Below are positions 26,202-35,940 of a stretch of 64,000 nt of DNA, in pieces. Every line of letters begins with the position of its first letter. The stretch's first letter is position 1. The notes under the pieces are model-generated. The model was not told where the DNA came from and searched no databases. It was given only the letters and a program-made list of their open reading frames with translations. This DNA comes from RAM1 sp040376925 (lineage in GTDB: Bacteria > Pseudomonadota > Gammaproteobacteria > Burkholderiales > Burkholderiaceae_C), in assembly GCA_040376925.1 (NCBI GenBank), contig JBEIPU010000001.1, positions 1-64,000 on the forward strand, in the 5' to 3' direction. The position numbers were made by a program, and so were the translations under genes.

Positions 26202-26293
26202 ATCGTTTCCCAACCACCGATAGAACTGATTCTGGCTGAATATTCCCACAAAAGGGCGTCGCAGCCCAGCGGGTCAGGCCGGCGCCGGGCCCG

Positions 26294-29200
26294 TCACGAA
26301 CCCAGCTGTGCCCAGACCTTGTCCAGGCGTTTCACGCTGACCGGCTGGGGCGTGCGAAGCTCCTGTGCAAAAAAACTCACACGCAACTCTTCCAGCAGCC
26401 AGCGCAGCTCCTGCATGCGTTCGTCCACCGCGCCCTTGCGCTCGGCCACCAGGCGCCAGTAGCGCTGTTCCTGCGGCCGCAGCTCGGCCAGCCTGGCGGT
26501 GTCACGCGCCGGGTCGGTGCGCAGCTTGTCCAGGCGCAGCGTGACAGCCCTCAGGTAGCGCGCAAAGTGCTGCAGCTGGGGCCAGGGCGTGGCGGCCATG
26601 AAGCGCTTGGGCACCAGGCGCTGCAGCTGCTGGGCGACATCGGCGGTGGCGTCAGGCTGGTTTTTGGTGTCCTTGAGCTTGCGGGCCGCCGCCGCGTATT
26701 CGATCAGGATGGTCGCGGCCAGGCGCGCGACCTCGTTGGCAATCAAGGTCAGGCGGCCCCTGCCCTCTTCCACCCGGCGCTTGAAATCCGCCTCGTCCTG
26801 CGGCAGCGGGTCCAGCAGGAAGGCGCGGTCCAGCGCCACGTCGATGATCTGCTCGCGCAGGTCCTCCAGGGTGCCCAGCGGCATGTAGGCCACGGCCATT
26901 TTCTGCAGGTCGGGAATGTTCTTTTCCAGGTACTTCAGCGCGTCGCGGACCTGCAGCGCGAACAGCCGGCGCAGGCCTGCGCGGTGCTTCGCGGCGGCCA
27001 CCTGCGGCTCGTCAAACACCTCGATCGTGACCGCGTCGCGCTGGTCCACCAGCGCCGGAAAGCCGATCAGCGTCTGGCCACCCTTGCGGATTTCCATCAG
27101 TTCGGGCAGCGCGCCGAATGTCCAGGCCGTATAGGTCTTGCCGGCATCCACCGCCGGCGCGGCTGCCGGGGCTGGGACTCTGGAAGGTGCCTGCGCCGGG
27201 CTCGCCGTTGTGGCGGCCGCAGGCACAGCGGCCACTTTCAGCCCCGCCAGCGCCTGGAACGCCCCGCGCGCCTGCGCGCCCAGCTCGGCCTTCAGCGCAC
27301 CCAGGTTGCGACCCGTGCCCAGCTGGCGGCCGTGCTCGTCCACCACGCGGAAGTTCATGAACAGGTGGGGGTTGAGCATGTCCAGCTTGAAGTCCGCCCG
27401 CTTCACGTCCAGGCTGGTCTGGTCGCGCACCAGCTTGAGCAGCGCGTCGGTCAGCGAGCCCGCGCCGAATGCCTGCGGCTCATTGAGCAGCGCTGCCAGC
27501 CGCGCCGCCGATTCGGGCAAGGGCACAAAGCGCGAGCGCGGGCGCTGCGGCAGGCTCTTGAGCAGGGCCTGGACCTTGTCCTTGAGCATGCCGGGCACCA
27601 GCCATTCACAGCGCTCGTCGCTCACCTGGTTGAGTACAAACAGCGGCACCGTCACCGTCACGCCGTCGCGCGGGTCGCCCGGCTCGTGCAGGTAGGCCAC
27701 GGCGCAGTCCACCCCGCCCAGGCGCAGGGTCTTGGGGAATGCATCGGTGGTGATGCCGGCGGCCTCATGGCGCATGAGCTCGTCGCGCGTGAGCTTGAGC
27801 AGGTGGGGCTGCTGGCGCACCGCTTCGCGGTACCAGGCCTCAAAAGTGTGGCCGCTGTACACATCGGGCGGTACCTGCTGGTCGTAAAAGGCAAAGATCA
27901 GCTCGTCGTCCACCAGCACGTCCTGGCGGCGCGACTTGTGCTCCATTTCCTCCACCTGGCGGATCAGCTTGTGGTTGGCCGCCAGGAACGGCAATTTGGT
28001 GTCCCACTGGCCGGTCACCAGTGCCTCGCGGATGAACACCTCGCGCGCGGCCTGCATGTCCACCCGGCCAAAGTTGATGCGCCGCCCGCTGTACACCACC
28101 AGGCCATAGAGCGTGGCGCGCTCCAGCGCCATGACCTCGGCGGACTTTTTCTCCCAGTGCGGGTCCAGCAGCTGCTTTTTGAGCAGGTGGCCCGCCACCT
28201 GCTCGATCCACTGCGGCTCGATGTGGGCCACGCCCCGGCCAAACAGGCGCGTGGTCTCTACCAGCTCGGCCGCCACGATCCAGCGCCCGGGCTTCTTGCT
28301 CAGGTGCGCGCCCGGGTGACGATAGAACTTGATGCCGCGGGCACCCAGGTAAACGTCTTCATCCTCCAGCTTGCAGCCGATGTTGCCCAGGAGCCCGGCG
28401 AGCATGGACTTGTGCAGTTCCTCGTAGCTGGCGGGCTGCGTGTTCAGCCGCCACTTGTGCTCGGCCACCACGGTGTGCAGCTGGGTGTGGATGTCGCGCC
28501 ATTCGCGCACGCGGCGCACGCTGACGAAGTTCTGGCGCAAGAGCTGCTCGTACTGGCGGTTGCTCAGTTTGTGTTCATTGTTGTGCCCGCCGCGCGCATC
28601 GTTGATCCACTTCCACAGCTTCAGGTAGCCGCTGAACTCGCTCTTGTCGTCATCAAACTTCACATGGGCCTGGTCGGCCTGCTGCTGCGCGTCCATGGGG
28701 CGGTCGCGCACGTCCTGCACGCTCAGGGCGCTGGCGATCACCAGCACCTCATCCAGCGCGCCGCGGGTGCGCGCCTCCAGGATCATGCGGCCCACCCGCG
28801 GGTCCAGCGGCAGGCGGGCCAGCTCCTGGCCCATGGGGGTCAGCTCATTGGCGTCGTCCACGGCGCCCAGTTCGTTGAGCAGCTGGTAGCCGTCGGCTAT
28901 TGCGCGGCCGGACGGCGGCTCGATGAACGGAAAGCGCGCCACATCGCCCAGGTGCAGCGACTTCATGCGCAGGATCACACCCGCCAGCGAGCTGCGCAGG
29001 ATTTCGGGGTCGGTAAAGCGCGGGCGGCTGTTGAAGTCCCGCTCGTCGTACAGGCGGATGCAGATGCCGTTGGCCACGCGCCCGCAGCGGCCCGCACGCT
29101 GGTTGGCCGCGGCCTGGCTCACGGGCTCGACCAGCAGCTGCTCGACCTTGCTGCGAAAGCTGTAGCGCTTGACGCGTGCCGTGCCGGCGTCGATCACATA

Positions 29201-30148
29201 GCGGATGCCCGGCACCGTCAGCGAGGTTTCGGCCACATTGGTGGCCAGCACAATGCGCCGGCCGCTGTGACTGTCAAATATGCGGTCCTGCTCGGCCTGG
29301 GACAGGCGTGCAAACAGCGGCAGCACCTCGGCCGTACGGGTCAGGGGGCTGTGCGACAGGTGTTTACGCAGGTGGTCGGCGGCTTCGCGGATTTCGCGTT
29401 CGCCCGGCAAAAACACCAGGATGTCACCACCCGCGTTGCCCGACCACAGTTCGTCCACCGCATCCGCGATGGCGTCATTCAGGTCGTGGTCGCGGCTTTC
29501 CTCGAACGGTCGCCAGCGCTGCTCCACAGGGAACATCCGCCCTGACACCATGATCACGGGCGCCGGGCCTTTTGATGAAGCGAAATGCTGCGCAAACCGG
29601 TCCGCATCGATCGTGGCCGAGGTCACCACCACCTTCAGGTCGGGCCGGCGCGGCAGGATCTCGCGCAGGTAGCCCAGCAGAAAGTCGATGTTCAGGCTGC
29701 GCTCGTGCGCCTCGTCAATGATGATGGTGTCGTAGGCTTTGAGCAGCGGATCGGTCTGCGTCTCGGCCAGCAAAATGCCGTCGGTCATGAGCTTGACCGA
29801 TGCGTCGCGGCTCAGGCGGTCCTGAAAGCGCACCTTGTAGCCCACCACTTCGCCCAGCGGGGTGTTCAGTTCCTCGGCAATGCGCTTGGCCACGCTGCTG
29901 GCGGCAATGCGCCGCGGCTGGGTGTGGCCGATGAGCTGGCCCTTCTGGCCGGGCGCCGCATTGAGCTTGCCGCGACCCATGGCCAGCGCGATCTTGGGCA
30001 GCTGGGTGGTTTTGCCCGAGCCGGTCTCGCCGCAGACGATCACGACCTGGTGCGCCGCGATGGCGGCCATGATCTCGTCGCGCTTGCCCGAGACGGGCAA
30101 CGATTCAGGAAAGGTAATGCTCAGGGACGGCAAGGCTCGGGCGCTCAA
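26294..30148 (-). CDS. hrpA: ATP-dependent RNA helicase HrpA (DEAH box)
   Basis: The protein has 1284 residues, close to E. coli HrpA (1300). The P-loop GETGSGKT is at residues 40-47, followed by DEAHERSLNIDFLLGY (motif II), SATID (motif III) and QRAGRCGR (motif VI). C-terminal HA2, OB and DUF3418 regions follow, with MNFRVVDEHGRQLGTGRNL in the last. HrpA acts on mRNA processing and ribosome collisions. The stop lies 44-92 bp before the BTAD regulator start on the same strand. Confidence 0.96.
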   Translation of the reverse strand: MSARALPSLSITFPESLPVSGKRDEIMAAIAAHQVVIVCGETGSGKTTQLPKIALAMGRGKLNAAPGQKGQLIGHTQPRRIAASSVAKRIAEELNTPLGEVVGYKVRFQDRLSRDASVKLMTDGILLAETQTDPLLKAYDTIIIDEAHERSLNIDFLLGYLREILPRRPDLKVVVTSATIDADRFAQHFASSKGPAPVIMVSGRMFPVEQRWRPFEESRDHDLNDAIADAVDELWSGNAGGDILVFLPGEREIREAADHLRKHLSHSPLTRTAEVLPLFARLSQAEQDRIFDSHSGRRIVLATNVAETSLTVPGIRYVIDAGTARVKRYSFRSKVEQLLVEPVSQAAANQRAGRCGRVANGICIRLYDERDFNSRPRFTDPEILRSSLAGVILRMKSLHLGDVARFPFIEPPSGRAIADGYQLLNELGAVDDANELTPMGQELARLPLDPRVGRMILEARTRGALDEVLVIASALSVQDVRDRPMDAQQQADQAHVKFDDDKSEFSGYLKLWKWINDARGGHNNEHKLSNRQYEQLLRQNFVSVRRVREWRDIHTQLHTVVAEHKWRLNTQPASYEELHKSMLAGLLGNIGCKLEDEDVYLGARGIKFYRHPGAHLSKKPGRWIVAAELVETTRLFGRGVAHIEPQWIEQVAGHLLKKQLLDPHWEKKSAEVMALERATLYGLVVYSGRRINFGRVDMQAAREVFIREALVTGQWDTKLPFLAANHKLIRQVEEMEHKSRRQDVLVDDELIFAFYDQQVPPDVYSGHTFEAWYREAVRQQPHLLKLTRDELMRHEAAGITTDAFPKTLRLGGVDCAVAYLHEPGDPRDGVTVTVPLFVLNQVSDERCEWLVPGMLKDKVQALLKSLPQRPRSRFVPLPESAARLAALLNEPQAFGAGSLTDALLKLVRDQTSLDVKRADFKLDMLNPHLFMNFRVVDEHGRQLGTGRNLGALKAELGAQARGAFQALAGLKVAAVPAAATTASPAQAPSRVPAPAAAPAVDAGKTYTAWTFGALPELMEIRKGGQTLIGFPALVDQRDAVTIEVFDEPQVAAAKHRAGLRRLFALQVRDALKYLEKNIPDLQKMAVAYMPLGTLEDLREQIIDVALDRAFLLDPLPQDEADFKRRVEEGRGRLTLIANEVARLAATILIEYAAAARKLKDTKNQPDATADVAQQLQRLVPKRFMAATPWPQLQHFARYLRAVTLRLDKLRTDPARDTARLAELRPQEQRYWRLVAERKGAVDERMQELRWLLEELRVSFFAQELRTPQPVSVKRLDKVWAQLGS

Positions 30149-30157
30149 AGCCCGTGA

Positions 30158-31411
30158 TTATCGGCTCTGGACGGCCTCATCCGGCGGCAGCTCGGCAATC
30201 TGGCCCGCCGCCTGGTCGTACCAGGCAATCCGGCTGGGGTAGGCCCAGGCGCTGCGCGACATGGCGCGCGCCATGGCCACGGCGCTGGCGGCGCGGATGT
30301 TCGGATGGGCCGCGGCCAGCACGCCCACGCCCACATCGGCCTCCCAGTAGGTTTGGCCCGATTCAAGTGCCGCCGGGTCGCGGCTGGTGCTCAGGGCCAC
30401 GGGCCGCTGCAACCGGGCCACCACGGCGCGCGCCAGGCGGATCAGCCGCTCGGGGTTGCGCATGTTGCGCAGCAGCAGCAAAAAACCGTCGTCGCCCAGA
30501 CGGCCCATCTCCACCCCGCCGCTCACCGATCGGCGCAGCCGCGCGGCGGTGACAAACAGCGCATGGTTGACGGCGGCGCGGCCGTGCAGCTTTTCCAGTG
30601 CATAGAGGTTGCTGATGGCCACGGCCACCACGCCCACCGACAGCGGCTCGCCGTCGTGCCGGTAAAACGCCGCGCCCACCATCTGGCCGGTCTCGGCGTG
30701 CGAGCGCATGCGCGTGACGGGGTCGTAGGCCGGGCCGTAGGCCATGACCTGGCGCAGCTCGATCAGGTACGAATAGCGCCCCCACAGCACGGCCGCAATG
30801 ATGGCCAGGTAGCCGGTGGCGGCCAGTGCGCTGAAGGCGTGCAGCTGCCAGGGCACCTGCCCGCCCGCCACGGCCGTCCAGCTCAAGCCCGCCAGCGCCA
30901 CCAGCATGCAGAACACCGCCGCCACCGCGGCCCAGGTCAGCCGGTCGCCGCGCAGCGCACTGCGCACCGCCGTGCCCAGCGCCAGCACGCCCAGGGCGCA
31001 GGCCACGGCGGCGCTGAGCGCCAGCGCCTCGCCGGGCTGCAGCATCCAGCCGGCCATGAGCACCGCGAATGCGCCAAAGACCAGGGCGCCGGTGGCCTTG
31101 CGCGCGGCCTGGCGCTGGCGCAGCAAACCCAGCATGTACAGCAGCATGTAAGCCAGCAGCGACGAGGTGATGGTGGCCACATGGGCCAGCACGCGCGCGG
31201 CGTTGTCGCGGTCGCCCACGGGCAGCCAGCCCAGAAACGCGACCACAAAGAAGGCCGACGCCAGCGCCGACAGCGCGGCGTTGATGCCGATGCGCCGCAG
31301 CCCGCGCGCCCAGGCAAAGGCGGAGCCCGCCAGCATCAGCCCCACCGTGCCGAAGTAGCTGCCCCAGAACCCTGTTGCGATGGCTTCCATCCCCTGTACC
31401 GCCTGACCCAA
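30158..31411 (-). CDS. Membrane protein with degenerate GGDEF domain
   Basis: The protein has 417 residues. About seven hydrophobic segments fill residues 10-230, then a diguanylate-cyclase-like domain follows. The active-site loop reads RLGDDGF where a working enzyme has GG(D/E)EF, and the upstream DxLTGL-like element is YDPVTRM, so cyclase activity is unlikely. A role in binding GTP or c-di-GMP, or as a structural sensor, is possible. The start may be the ATG at 31390 (MEAIATGFWGSYFG). It is divergent from argA. Confidence 0.78.
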   Translation of the reverse strand: MGQAVQGMEAIATGFWGSYFGTVGLMLAGSAFAWARGLRRIGINAALSALASAFFVVAFLGWLPVGDRDNAARVLAHVATITSSLLAYMLLYMLGLLRQRQAARKATGALVFGAFAVLMAGWMLQPGEALALSAAVACALGVLALGTAVRSALRGDRLTWAAVAAVFCMLVALAGLSWTAVAGGQVPWQLHAFSALAATGYLAIIAAVLWGRYSYLIELRQVMAYGPAYDPVTRMRSHAETGQMVGAAFYRHDGEPLSVGVVAVAISNLYALEKLHGRAAVNHALFVTAARLRRSVSGGVEMGRLGDDGFLLLLRNMRNPERLIRLARAVVARLQRPVALSTSRDPAALESGQTYWEADVGVGVLAAAHPNIRAASAVAMARAMSRSAWAYPSRIAWYDQAAGQIAELPPDEAVQSR

Positions 31412-31468
31412 AACTCAACACTCTAGCGGGGCCGGTCGCCCGGCGCAAACGCCACTACACTCCTGCCG

Positions 31469-32818
31469 ATGTCCGCCGTCTTCAACTTCACCTTTGTGCC
31501 ATGGGTCCGCTCCGTGGCGCCTTACATCCACACGCATCGGGGTAAAACCTTTGTGGTGGGCATCTGCGGCGAGGCCATCGCCGCCGGCAAGCTGGCCCAC
31601 CTGGCCCAGGACCTGGCCCTGATCCAGAGCATGGGTGTGCGCATTGTGCTGGTGCACGGCTTTCGCCCCCAGGTGAACGAACAGCTGCGCGCCAAGGGGC
31701 ATGAAGCCCGCTATTCACACGGCATGCGCATCACCGACGAGGTGGCGCTGGACTGCGCCCAGGAGGCCGCCGGCCAGCTGCGCTATGAGATCGAGGCCGC
31801 CTTCAGCCAGGGCCTGCCCAACACGCCCATGGCCGGCTCCACGGTGCGGGTGATCTCGGGCAACTTCATCACCGCGCGCCCGGTGGGCGTGCTAGACGGG
31901 GTGGACTTCCAGCACAGCGGCCTGGTGCGCAAGGTGGACGTGGGCGGCATCACCCGCACGCTGGACTTCGGCGCCATGGTGCTGCTGTCGCCGTTTGGCT
32001 TTTCGCCCACGGGCGAAGCCTTCAACCTGACCATGGAAGAAGTCGCCACCAGCGTGGCCATTGCCCTGCAGGCCGACAAGCTGATCTTTGTGACCGAGAT
32101 CCCCGGCATCCGCATCAAGCCGGACGAGCCCGAAGGCGAGGACAACCCGATTGACACCGAGCTGCCGCTGGCCGCCGCCGAGAAGCTGCTGGCCCAGGTG
32201 GCGCCCGGCCAGCGCCCCACCGACACCGCGTTTTACCTGCAGCACTGCGTCAAGGCCTGCAAGGCCGGCGTCGAGCGCAGCCATATCCTGCCGTTTGCGC
32301 TGGACGGCGCGCTGCTGCTGGAGATCTATGTGCACGACGGCGTGGGCACCATGGTGATCGACGAAAAGCTCGAGGAGCTGCGCGAGGCCACGCCCGACGA
32401 CGTGGGCGGCATCCTGCAGCTGATCGAGCCATTCGAACGCGACGGCACGCTGGTCAAGCGCAGCCGCACCGAGATCGAGCGCGACGTGGCCAACTACACC
32501 ATCATCGAGCACGACGGCGTGATCTTTGCCTGCGCGGCGCTGTACCCCTACCCCGAGGCCCGCACGGCCGAGATGGCCGCGCTGACCGTGTCGCCCCAGA
32601 GCCAGGGCCAGGGCGACGGCGAAAAGGTGCTGCGCCGCATCGAGCAGCGCGCCCGCGCCATGGGGCTGGACAGCATCTTCGTGCTGACCACGCGCACCAT
32701 GCACTGGTTCCTCAAGCGCGGCTTCGTGCAGGTGGACCCGGACTGGCTGCCCGATGCCCGCAAGCGCAAGTACAACTGGGACCGCAAGAGCCTGGTGCTG
32801 GTCAAGAAACTCACCTGA
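31469..32818 (+). CDS. argA: Amino-acid N-acetyltransferase (N-acetylglutamate synthase) ArgA
   Basis: The protein has 449 residues and catalyses the first step of arginine biosynthesis. The N-terminal amino-acid-kinase-like domain (about 20-290, with RIVLVHGFRPQVNEQL and ITDEVALDCAQEAAGQLRYE) is the arginine-sensing part. The C-terminal GNAT domain (about 305-445) has the acetyl-CoA stretch VSPQSQGQGDGEKVL and TTRTMHWFLKRGF. It is the bifunctional-looking but synthase-only ArgA type. It is divergent from the GGDEF-like gene. Confidence 0.95.
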   Translation: MSAVFNFTFVPWVRSVAPYIHTHRGKTFVVGICGEAIAAGKLAHLAQDLALIQSMGVRIVLVHGFRPQVNEQLRAKGHEARYSHGMRITDEVALDCAQEAAGQLRYEIEAAFSQGLPNTPMAGSTVRVISGNFITARPVGVLDGVDFQHSGLVRKVDVGGITRTLDFGAMVLLSPFGFSPTGEAFNLTMEEVATSVAIALQADKLIFVTEIPGIRIKPDEPEGEDNPIDTELPLAAAEKLLAQVAPGQRPTDTAFYLQHCVKACKAGVERSHILPFALDGALLLEIYVHDGVGTMVIDEKLEELREATPDDVGGILQLIEPFERDGTLVKRSRTEIERDVANYTIIEHDGVIFACAALYPYPEARTAEMAALTVSPQSQGQGDGEKVLRRIEQRARAMGLDSIFVLTTRTMHWFLKRGFVQVDPDWLPDARKRKYNWDRKSLVLVKKLT

Positions 32819-32833
32819 AAGGACGGCCCCCAC

Positions 32834-33463
32834 ATGGACGCCACCACCCTGCTGCTGTTTTCCACCGTCGCGCTGATCGCCATTGCCACGCCGGGGCCTA
32901 CGGTGCTGCTGGCGCTGGCCAATGGCGCGCGCGTGGGCGTGCGCCGCTCGGTACCCGGCATGCTGGGCGCCGTCGCGTCCGACGTGGTGCTGGTCACGGC
33001 GGTGGCGCTGGGGCTGGGCGCGCTGCTGGCGGCGTCGGAGTTCTGGTTCAGCGTGCTCAAGTGGGTGGGCGCGGCCTACCTGGCGTGGCTGGGGGTGCGG
33101 CTGCTGCGCTCCAGGGGCCGGTTCGACCTGCCCGCGGACGCGGCCCATGCGGGTGCCACGGGCCGCGCGATCTTCATGAAGTCATTCCTGGTGGCCGTGA
33201 CCAACCCCAAGGGCTACCTGTTCTGCTCGGCGCTGATGCCGCAGTTCATTGACCCGCAGGCCGCGCAGGCGCCGCAGTACCTGGCCATCGGCGCGGTGTT
33301 CTGCGCGATTGATTTCACGGTGATGTTTGCCTATGCGCTGACCGGCGCGCGCTTTGTCGCGCTGTTCAAGGCGTCGGCCGTGCGCTGGCTGGACCGTGCC
33401 TGCGGCGGCGCGCTGCTGGCGCTGGCGGGTTCGCTGGCGCTGTACCGCCGCGCAAACACCTGA
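32834..33463 (+). CDS. LysE/RhtB-family amino-acid exporter
   Basis: The protein has 209 residues with six hydrophobic segments. It opens with LLFSTVALIAIATPGPTVLL, and the PGPTVLLALANGARVGVR signature is the LysE/RhtB hallmark. AAYLAWLGVRLLRSRG follows. It exports homoserine, threonine or lysine-like amino acids; the substrate is not evident. Fifteen bases after argA with AAAGGA upstream, so probably cotranscribed, which could make an arginine-related efflux role sensible. It is convergent with dsbB. Confidence 0.9.
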   Translation: MDATTLLLFSTVALIAIATPGPTVLLALANGARVGVRRSVPGMLGAVASDVVLVTAVALGLGALLAASEFWFSVLKWVGAAYLAWLGVRLLRSRGRFDLPADAAHAGATGRAIFMKSFLVAVTNPKGYLFCSALMPQFIDPQAAQAPQYLAIGAVFCAIDFTVMFAYALTGARFVALFKASAVRWLDRACGGALLALAGSLALYRRANT

Positions 33464-33466
33464 GGT

Positions 33467-33973
33467 TCAGGGTTTGCGCGCCAGCCGACGCCACACCAGC
33501 AATGCAAACACCACGCTGAATACCGCGAACCAGACGAACGACCAGTTGGCAATCGACAGGCCCAGAAAGGTCCAGTCGATCTTGGTGCAGTCGCCGCTGC
33601 CCTTGAAGATCATGGGCACGGCCCGCTTGAGCGGGAAGGTTTCGATCATTCCGTAGAAGTCGCGCCCGCAGGACACGATTTCAGGCGGGTACCACTGCAA
33701 GAAGCTCTGGCGCGCGGCCACAAAGGCGCCAAAGCCCGACATCAGCAGCGCCAGCCCACCCAGCCCGATGTGGGCGCCCCGCCCCTTGGACACCGCAGCC
33801 AGCGCGGCCAGCACCGCCACCAGGATCAGCGCATAGCGCTGCACGATGCACATGGGGCAAGGCTCCAGCCCCACCCCGTGTTGCAGGTACAGGCCAAAGG
33901 CCAGCATGGCCACACAGGCGGCTGCTATCGCCGCAAACACCCGGCGCGGGTGCGTTTCCAACCAGTTCAGCAA
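33467..33973 (-). CDS. dsbB: Disulfide bond formation protein DsbB
   Basis: The protein has 168 residues with four TMs. It reoxidises DsbA by passing electrons to quinones. The two redox pairs are complete: C39-C42 (EPCPMC) in the first periplasmic loop and C102/C129 in the second (VSCGRDF and GSGDCTK). It lies 29 bp after cysA on the same strand and is the last gene of the sulfate/peroxiredoxin run. Type III needle and secretin proteins can depend on Dsb activity, but no direct link is shown here. Confidence 0.95.
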   Translation of the reverse strand: MLNWLETHPRRVFAAIAAACVAMLAFGLYLQHGVGLEPCPMCIVQRYALILVAVLAALAAVSKGRGAHIGLGGLALLMSGFGAFVAARQSFLQWYPPEIVSCGRDFYGMIETFPLKRAVPMIFKGSGDCTKIDWTFLGLSIANWSFVWFAVFSVVFALLVWRRLARKP

Positions 33974-34002
33974 GATGCGTCCTCAAACACGGCGCTGCCG
34001 TG

Positions 34003-35019
34003 TCAGGCCGCGCCTTCTTCTTCAAACAAACGGGCCCGGCGCGGCGTGACCACCAGCGTTTCACCCTCTTTCAACCCCAGGTCCCGGAACTGCTGCGCAG
34101 GTATTTGCGCCTCAATTACCGGGTCACGGTGGGCATTGTCCGATGGTTTGGCGTCTTCCACGGGAATAAGTTCCAGCCGGGCCATGGGCCCGACGGTGAT
34201 GGCGCGGTCCAGCTGCACCACGATGCCCTGGCTGCCCGGCGCGTAGCGCTCGACTTGAAGGTCGTACGGGCGCACATAGCCCACCCCGGGGATCAGGTTC
34301 ACATCGCCCAGGAAACCATGCACAAAGGGGCTGGCCGGGTGTTCCCACACCTCCTGCGGCGTGCCCACCTGCTCGATCTGGCCGTGGTTGATGACGACCA
34401 CACGGTCGGCCACCTCCAGCGCCTCTTCCTGGTCGTGGGTGACGAAGATGCTGGTCACGTGCAGCTCGTCGTGCAGGCGGCGCAGCCAGCGGCGCAGTTC
34501 CTTGCGCACCTTGGCGTCCAGCGCGCCAAAGGGCTCGTCCAGCAGCAGTACCTTGGGCTCCACCGCCAGCGCGCGCGCCAGGGCAATGCGCTGGCGCTGG
34601 CCGCCCGACAGTTGCGCCGGGAAGCGGTCGGCCAGCCAGTCCAGCTGCACCAGCTTGAGCAGGTCGTGCACCTTCTGGCTGATCTGCGCTTCAGACGGGC
34701 GCTGGCCGCGCGGCTTGACGCGCAGGCCGAAGGCCACGTTTTCAAACACCGTCATGTGCCGGAACAACGCATAGTGCTGGAACACAAAGCCCACCTGGCG
34801 TTCGCGCACGTGTTTGTCGGTGGCATCCTCGCCGCTGACGACGATGTTGCCCTGGTCAGCCGTTTCCAGGCCGGCAATGATGCGCAGCAGCGTGGTCTTG
34901 CCGCAGCCCGACGGGCCCAGCAGTGCGACCAGCTCGCCCGATTCAATGTCCAGCGAAACGTCGCGCAGGGCGCGGAATTCGCCAAAGCTCTTGCTGATGT
35001 TGCGGATCTCAATGCTCAT
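34003..35019 (-). CDS. cysA: Sulfate/thiosulfate ABC transporter ATPase CysA
   Basis: The protein has 338 residues. The Walker A motif GPSGCGKT lies at residues 35-42, the signature is LSGGQRQRIALARALA and the Walker B LLLDEPFGALD. The opening IRNISKSFGEFRALRDVSL and the C-terminal NLIPGVGYVRPYDLQVERY (TOBE-like) fit CysA. It energises CysTW import. It follows cysW by 9 bp. Confidence 0.95.
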   Translation of the reverse strand: MSIEIRNISKSFGEFRALRDVSLDIESGELVALLGPSGCGKTTLLRIIAGLETADQGNIVVSGEDATDKHVRERQVGFVFQHYALFRHMTVFENVAFGLRVKPRGQRPSEAQISQKVHDLLKLVQLDWLADRFPAQLSGGQRQRIALARALAVEPKVLLLDEPFGALDAKVRKELRRWLRRLHDELHVTSIFVTHDQEEALEVADRVVVINHGQIEQVGTPQEVWEHPASPFVHGFLGDVNLIPGVGYVRPYDLQVERYAPGSQGIVVQLDRAITVGPMARLELIPVEDAKPSDNAHRDPVIEAQIPAQQFRDLGLKEGETLVVTPRRARLFEEEGAA

Positions 35020-35028
35020 ATGCAGCCT

Positions 35029-35940
35029 TCATGTGCTTTCTTTCAGGATCACGGCGCGGTGGACCGCTTGCGGGCGCTCGGGCGGCAAGTCGGCCGCAGC
35101 CTTCATCTCGCGTTCAAACTTCCACTGCACAAACGACTTGATGGCCAGGGTGACGAGTGCCAGCAGCGCCAGCAGCGACGCCACGGCAAAGGCAGCGACA
35201 GACTGGTATTCGTTGTAGAGCACCTCTACATGCAGCGGCATGGTGTTGGTCTGCCCGCGGATGTGGCCGGACACCACCGACACCGCGCCAAACTCGCCCA
35301 TCGCCCGCGCGTTGCACAGGATCACGCCGTACACCAGGCCCCACTTGATGTTGGGCAGCGTCACGCGCCAGAAGGTCTGCCAGCCGGTGGCGCCCAGCAC
35401 AATGGCGGCCTGCTCCTCGTCGCTGCCCTGCGCCTGCATCAGCGGGATCAGCTCGCGCGCAATGAACGGAAAGGTGACAAAGATCGTGGCCAGGATGATG
35501 CCCGGCACAGCAAACACGATCTTGATGTCGTGCGCCGCCAGCCAGGGCCCAAACCAGCCCTGCGCGCCAAACACCAGCACATAGATCAGCCCCGCCACCA
35601 CCGGCGACACCGAAAACGGCAGGTCCACCAGCGTGGTGAGGAAAGCCTTGCCACGGAATTCGTACTTGGCAATGGCCCAGGCCGCCGCAATGCCGAACAC
35701 CAGGTTCAGCGGCACGGCAATGGCCGCGGTGATCAGCGTCAGCCGGATGGCCGACCATGCATCGGGCTCACGCAGAGCCTCCCAGTACGCCCCCGCGCCC
35801 TTGCGCAGCGCCTCGGCAAACACGGCGGCCAAGGGGAGCACCAGGAACAGCAGCATGAACACCAGCGCCGCGCCGATCAGCATGCGCCGCACCCAGGGCG
35901 ATTCGGTGGAAGTGACGGAAGTACGGTGTGCATTGCTCAT
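35029..35940 (-). CDS. cysW: Sulfate ABC transporter permease CysW
   Basis: The protein has 303 residues with the CysW hallmarks LTLITAAIAVPLNLVFGIAA and DLPFSVSPVVAGLIYVLVFG, and the EAA-like loop GATGWQTFWRVTLPNI. The ATG at 35940 overlaps the cysT stop (ATGA) and is preferred over the long upstream extension, which lies inside cysT. It forms the membrane channel with CysT. Confidence 0.95.
   Translation of the reverse strand: MSNAHRTSVTSTESPWVRRMLIGAALVFMLLFLVLPLAAVFAEALRKGAGAYWEALREPDAWSAIRLTLITAAIAVPLNLVFGIAAAWAIAKYEFRGKAFLTTLVDLPFSVSPVVAGLIYVLVFGAQGWFGPWLAAHDIKIVFAVPGIILATIFVTFPFIARELIPLMQAQGSDEEQAAIVLGATGWQTFWRVTLPNIKWGLVYGVILCNARAMGEFGAVSVVSGHIRGQTNTMPLHVEVLYNEYQSVAAFAVASLLALLALVTLAIKSFVQWKFEREMKAAADLPPERPQAVHRAVILKEST

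Noticed and set aside
26567..29545. Long open frame on the plus strand, over 900 codons, opposite hrpA
   Set aside because: It runs antisense to a clear helicase with all motifs, its composition is rich in His, Gln, Arg and Ala typical of the complement of a high-GC gene, and it has no ribosome site.
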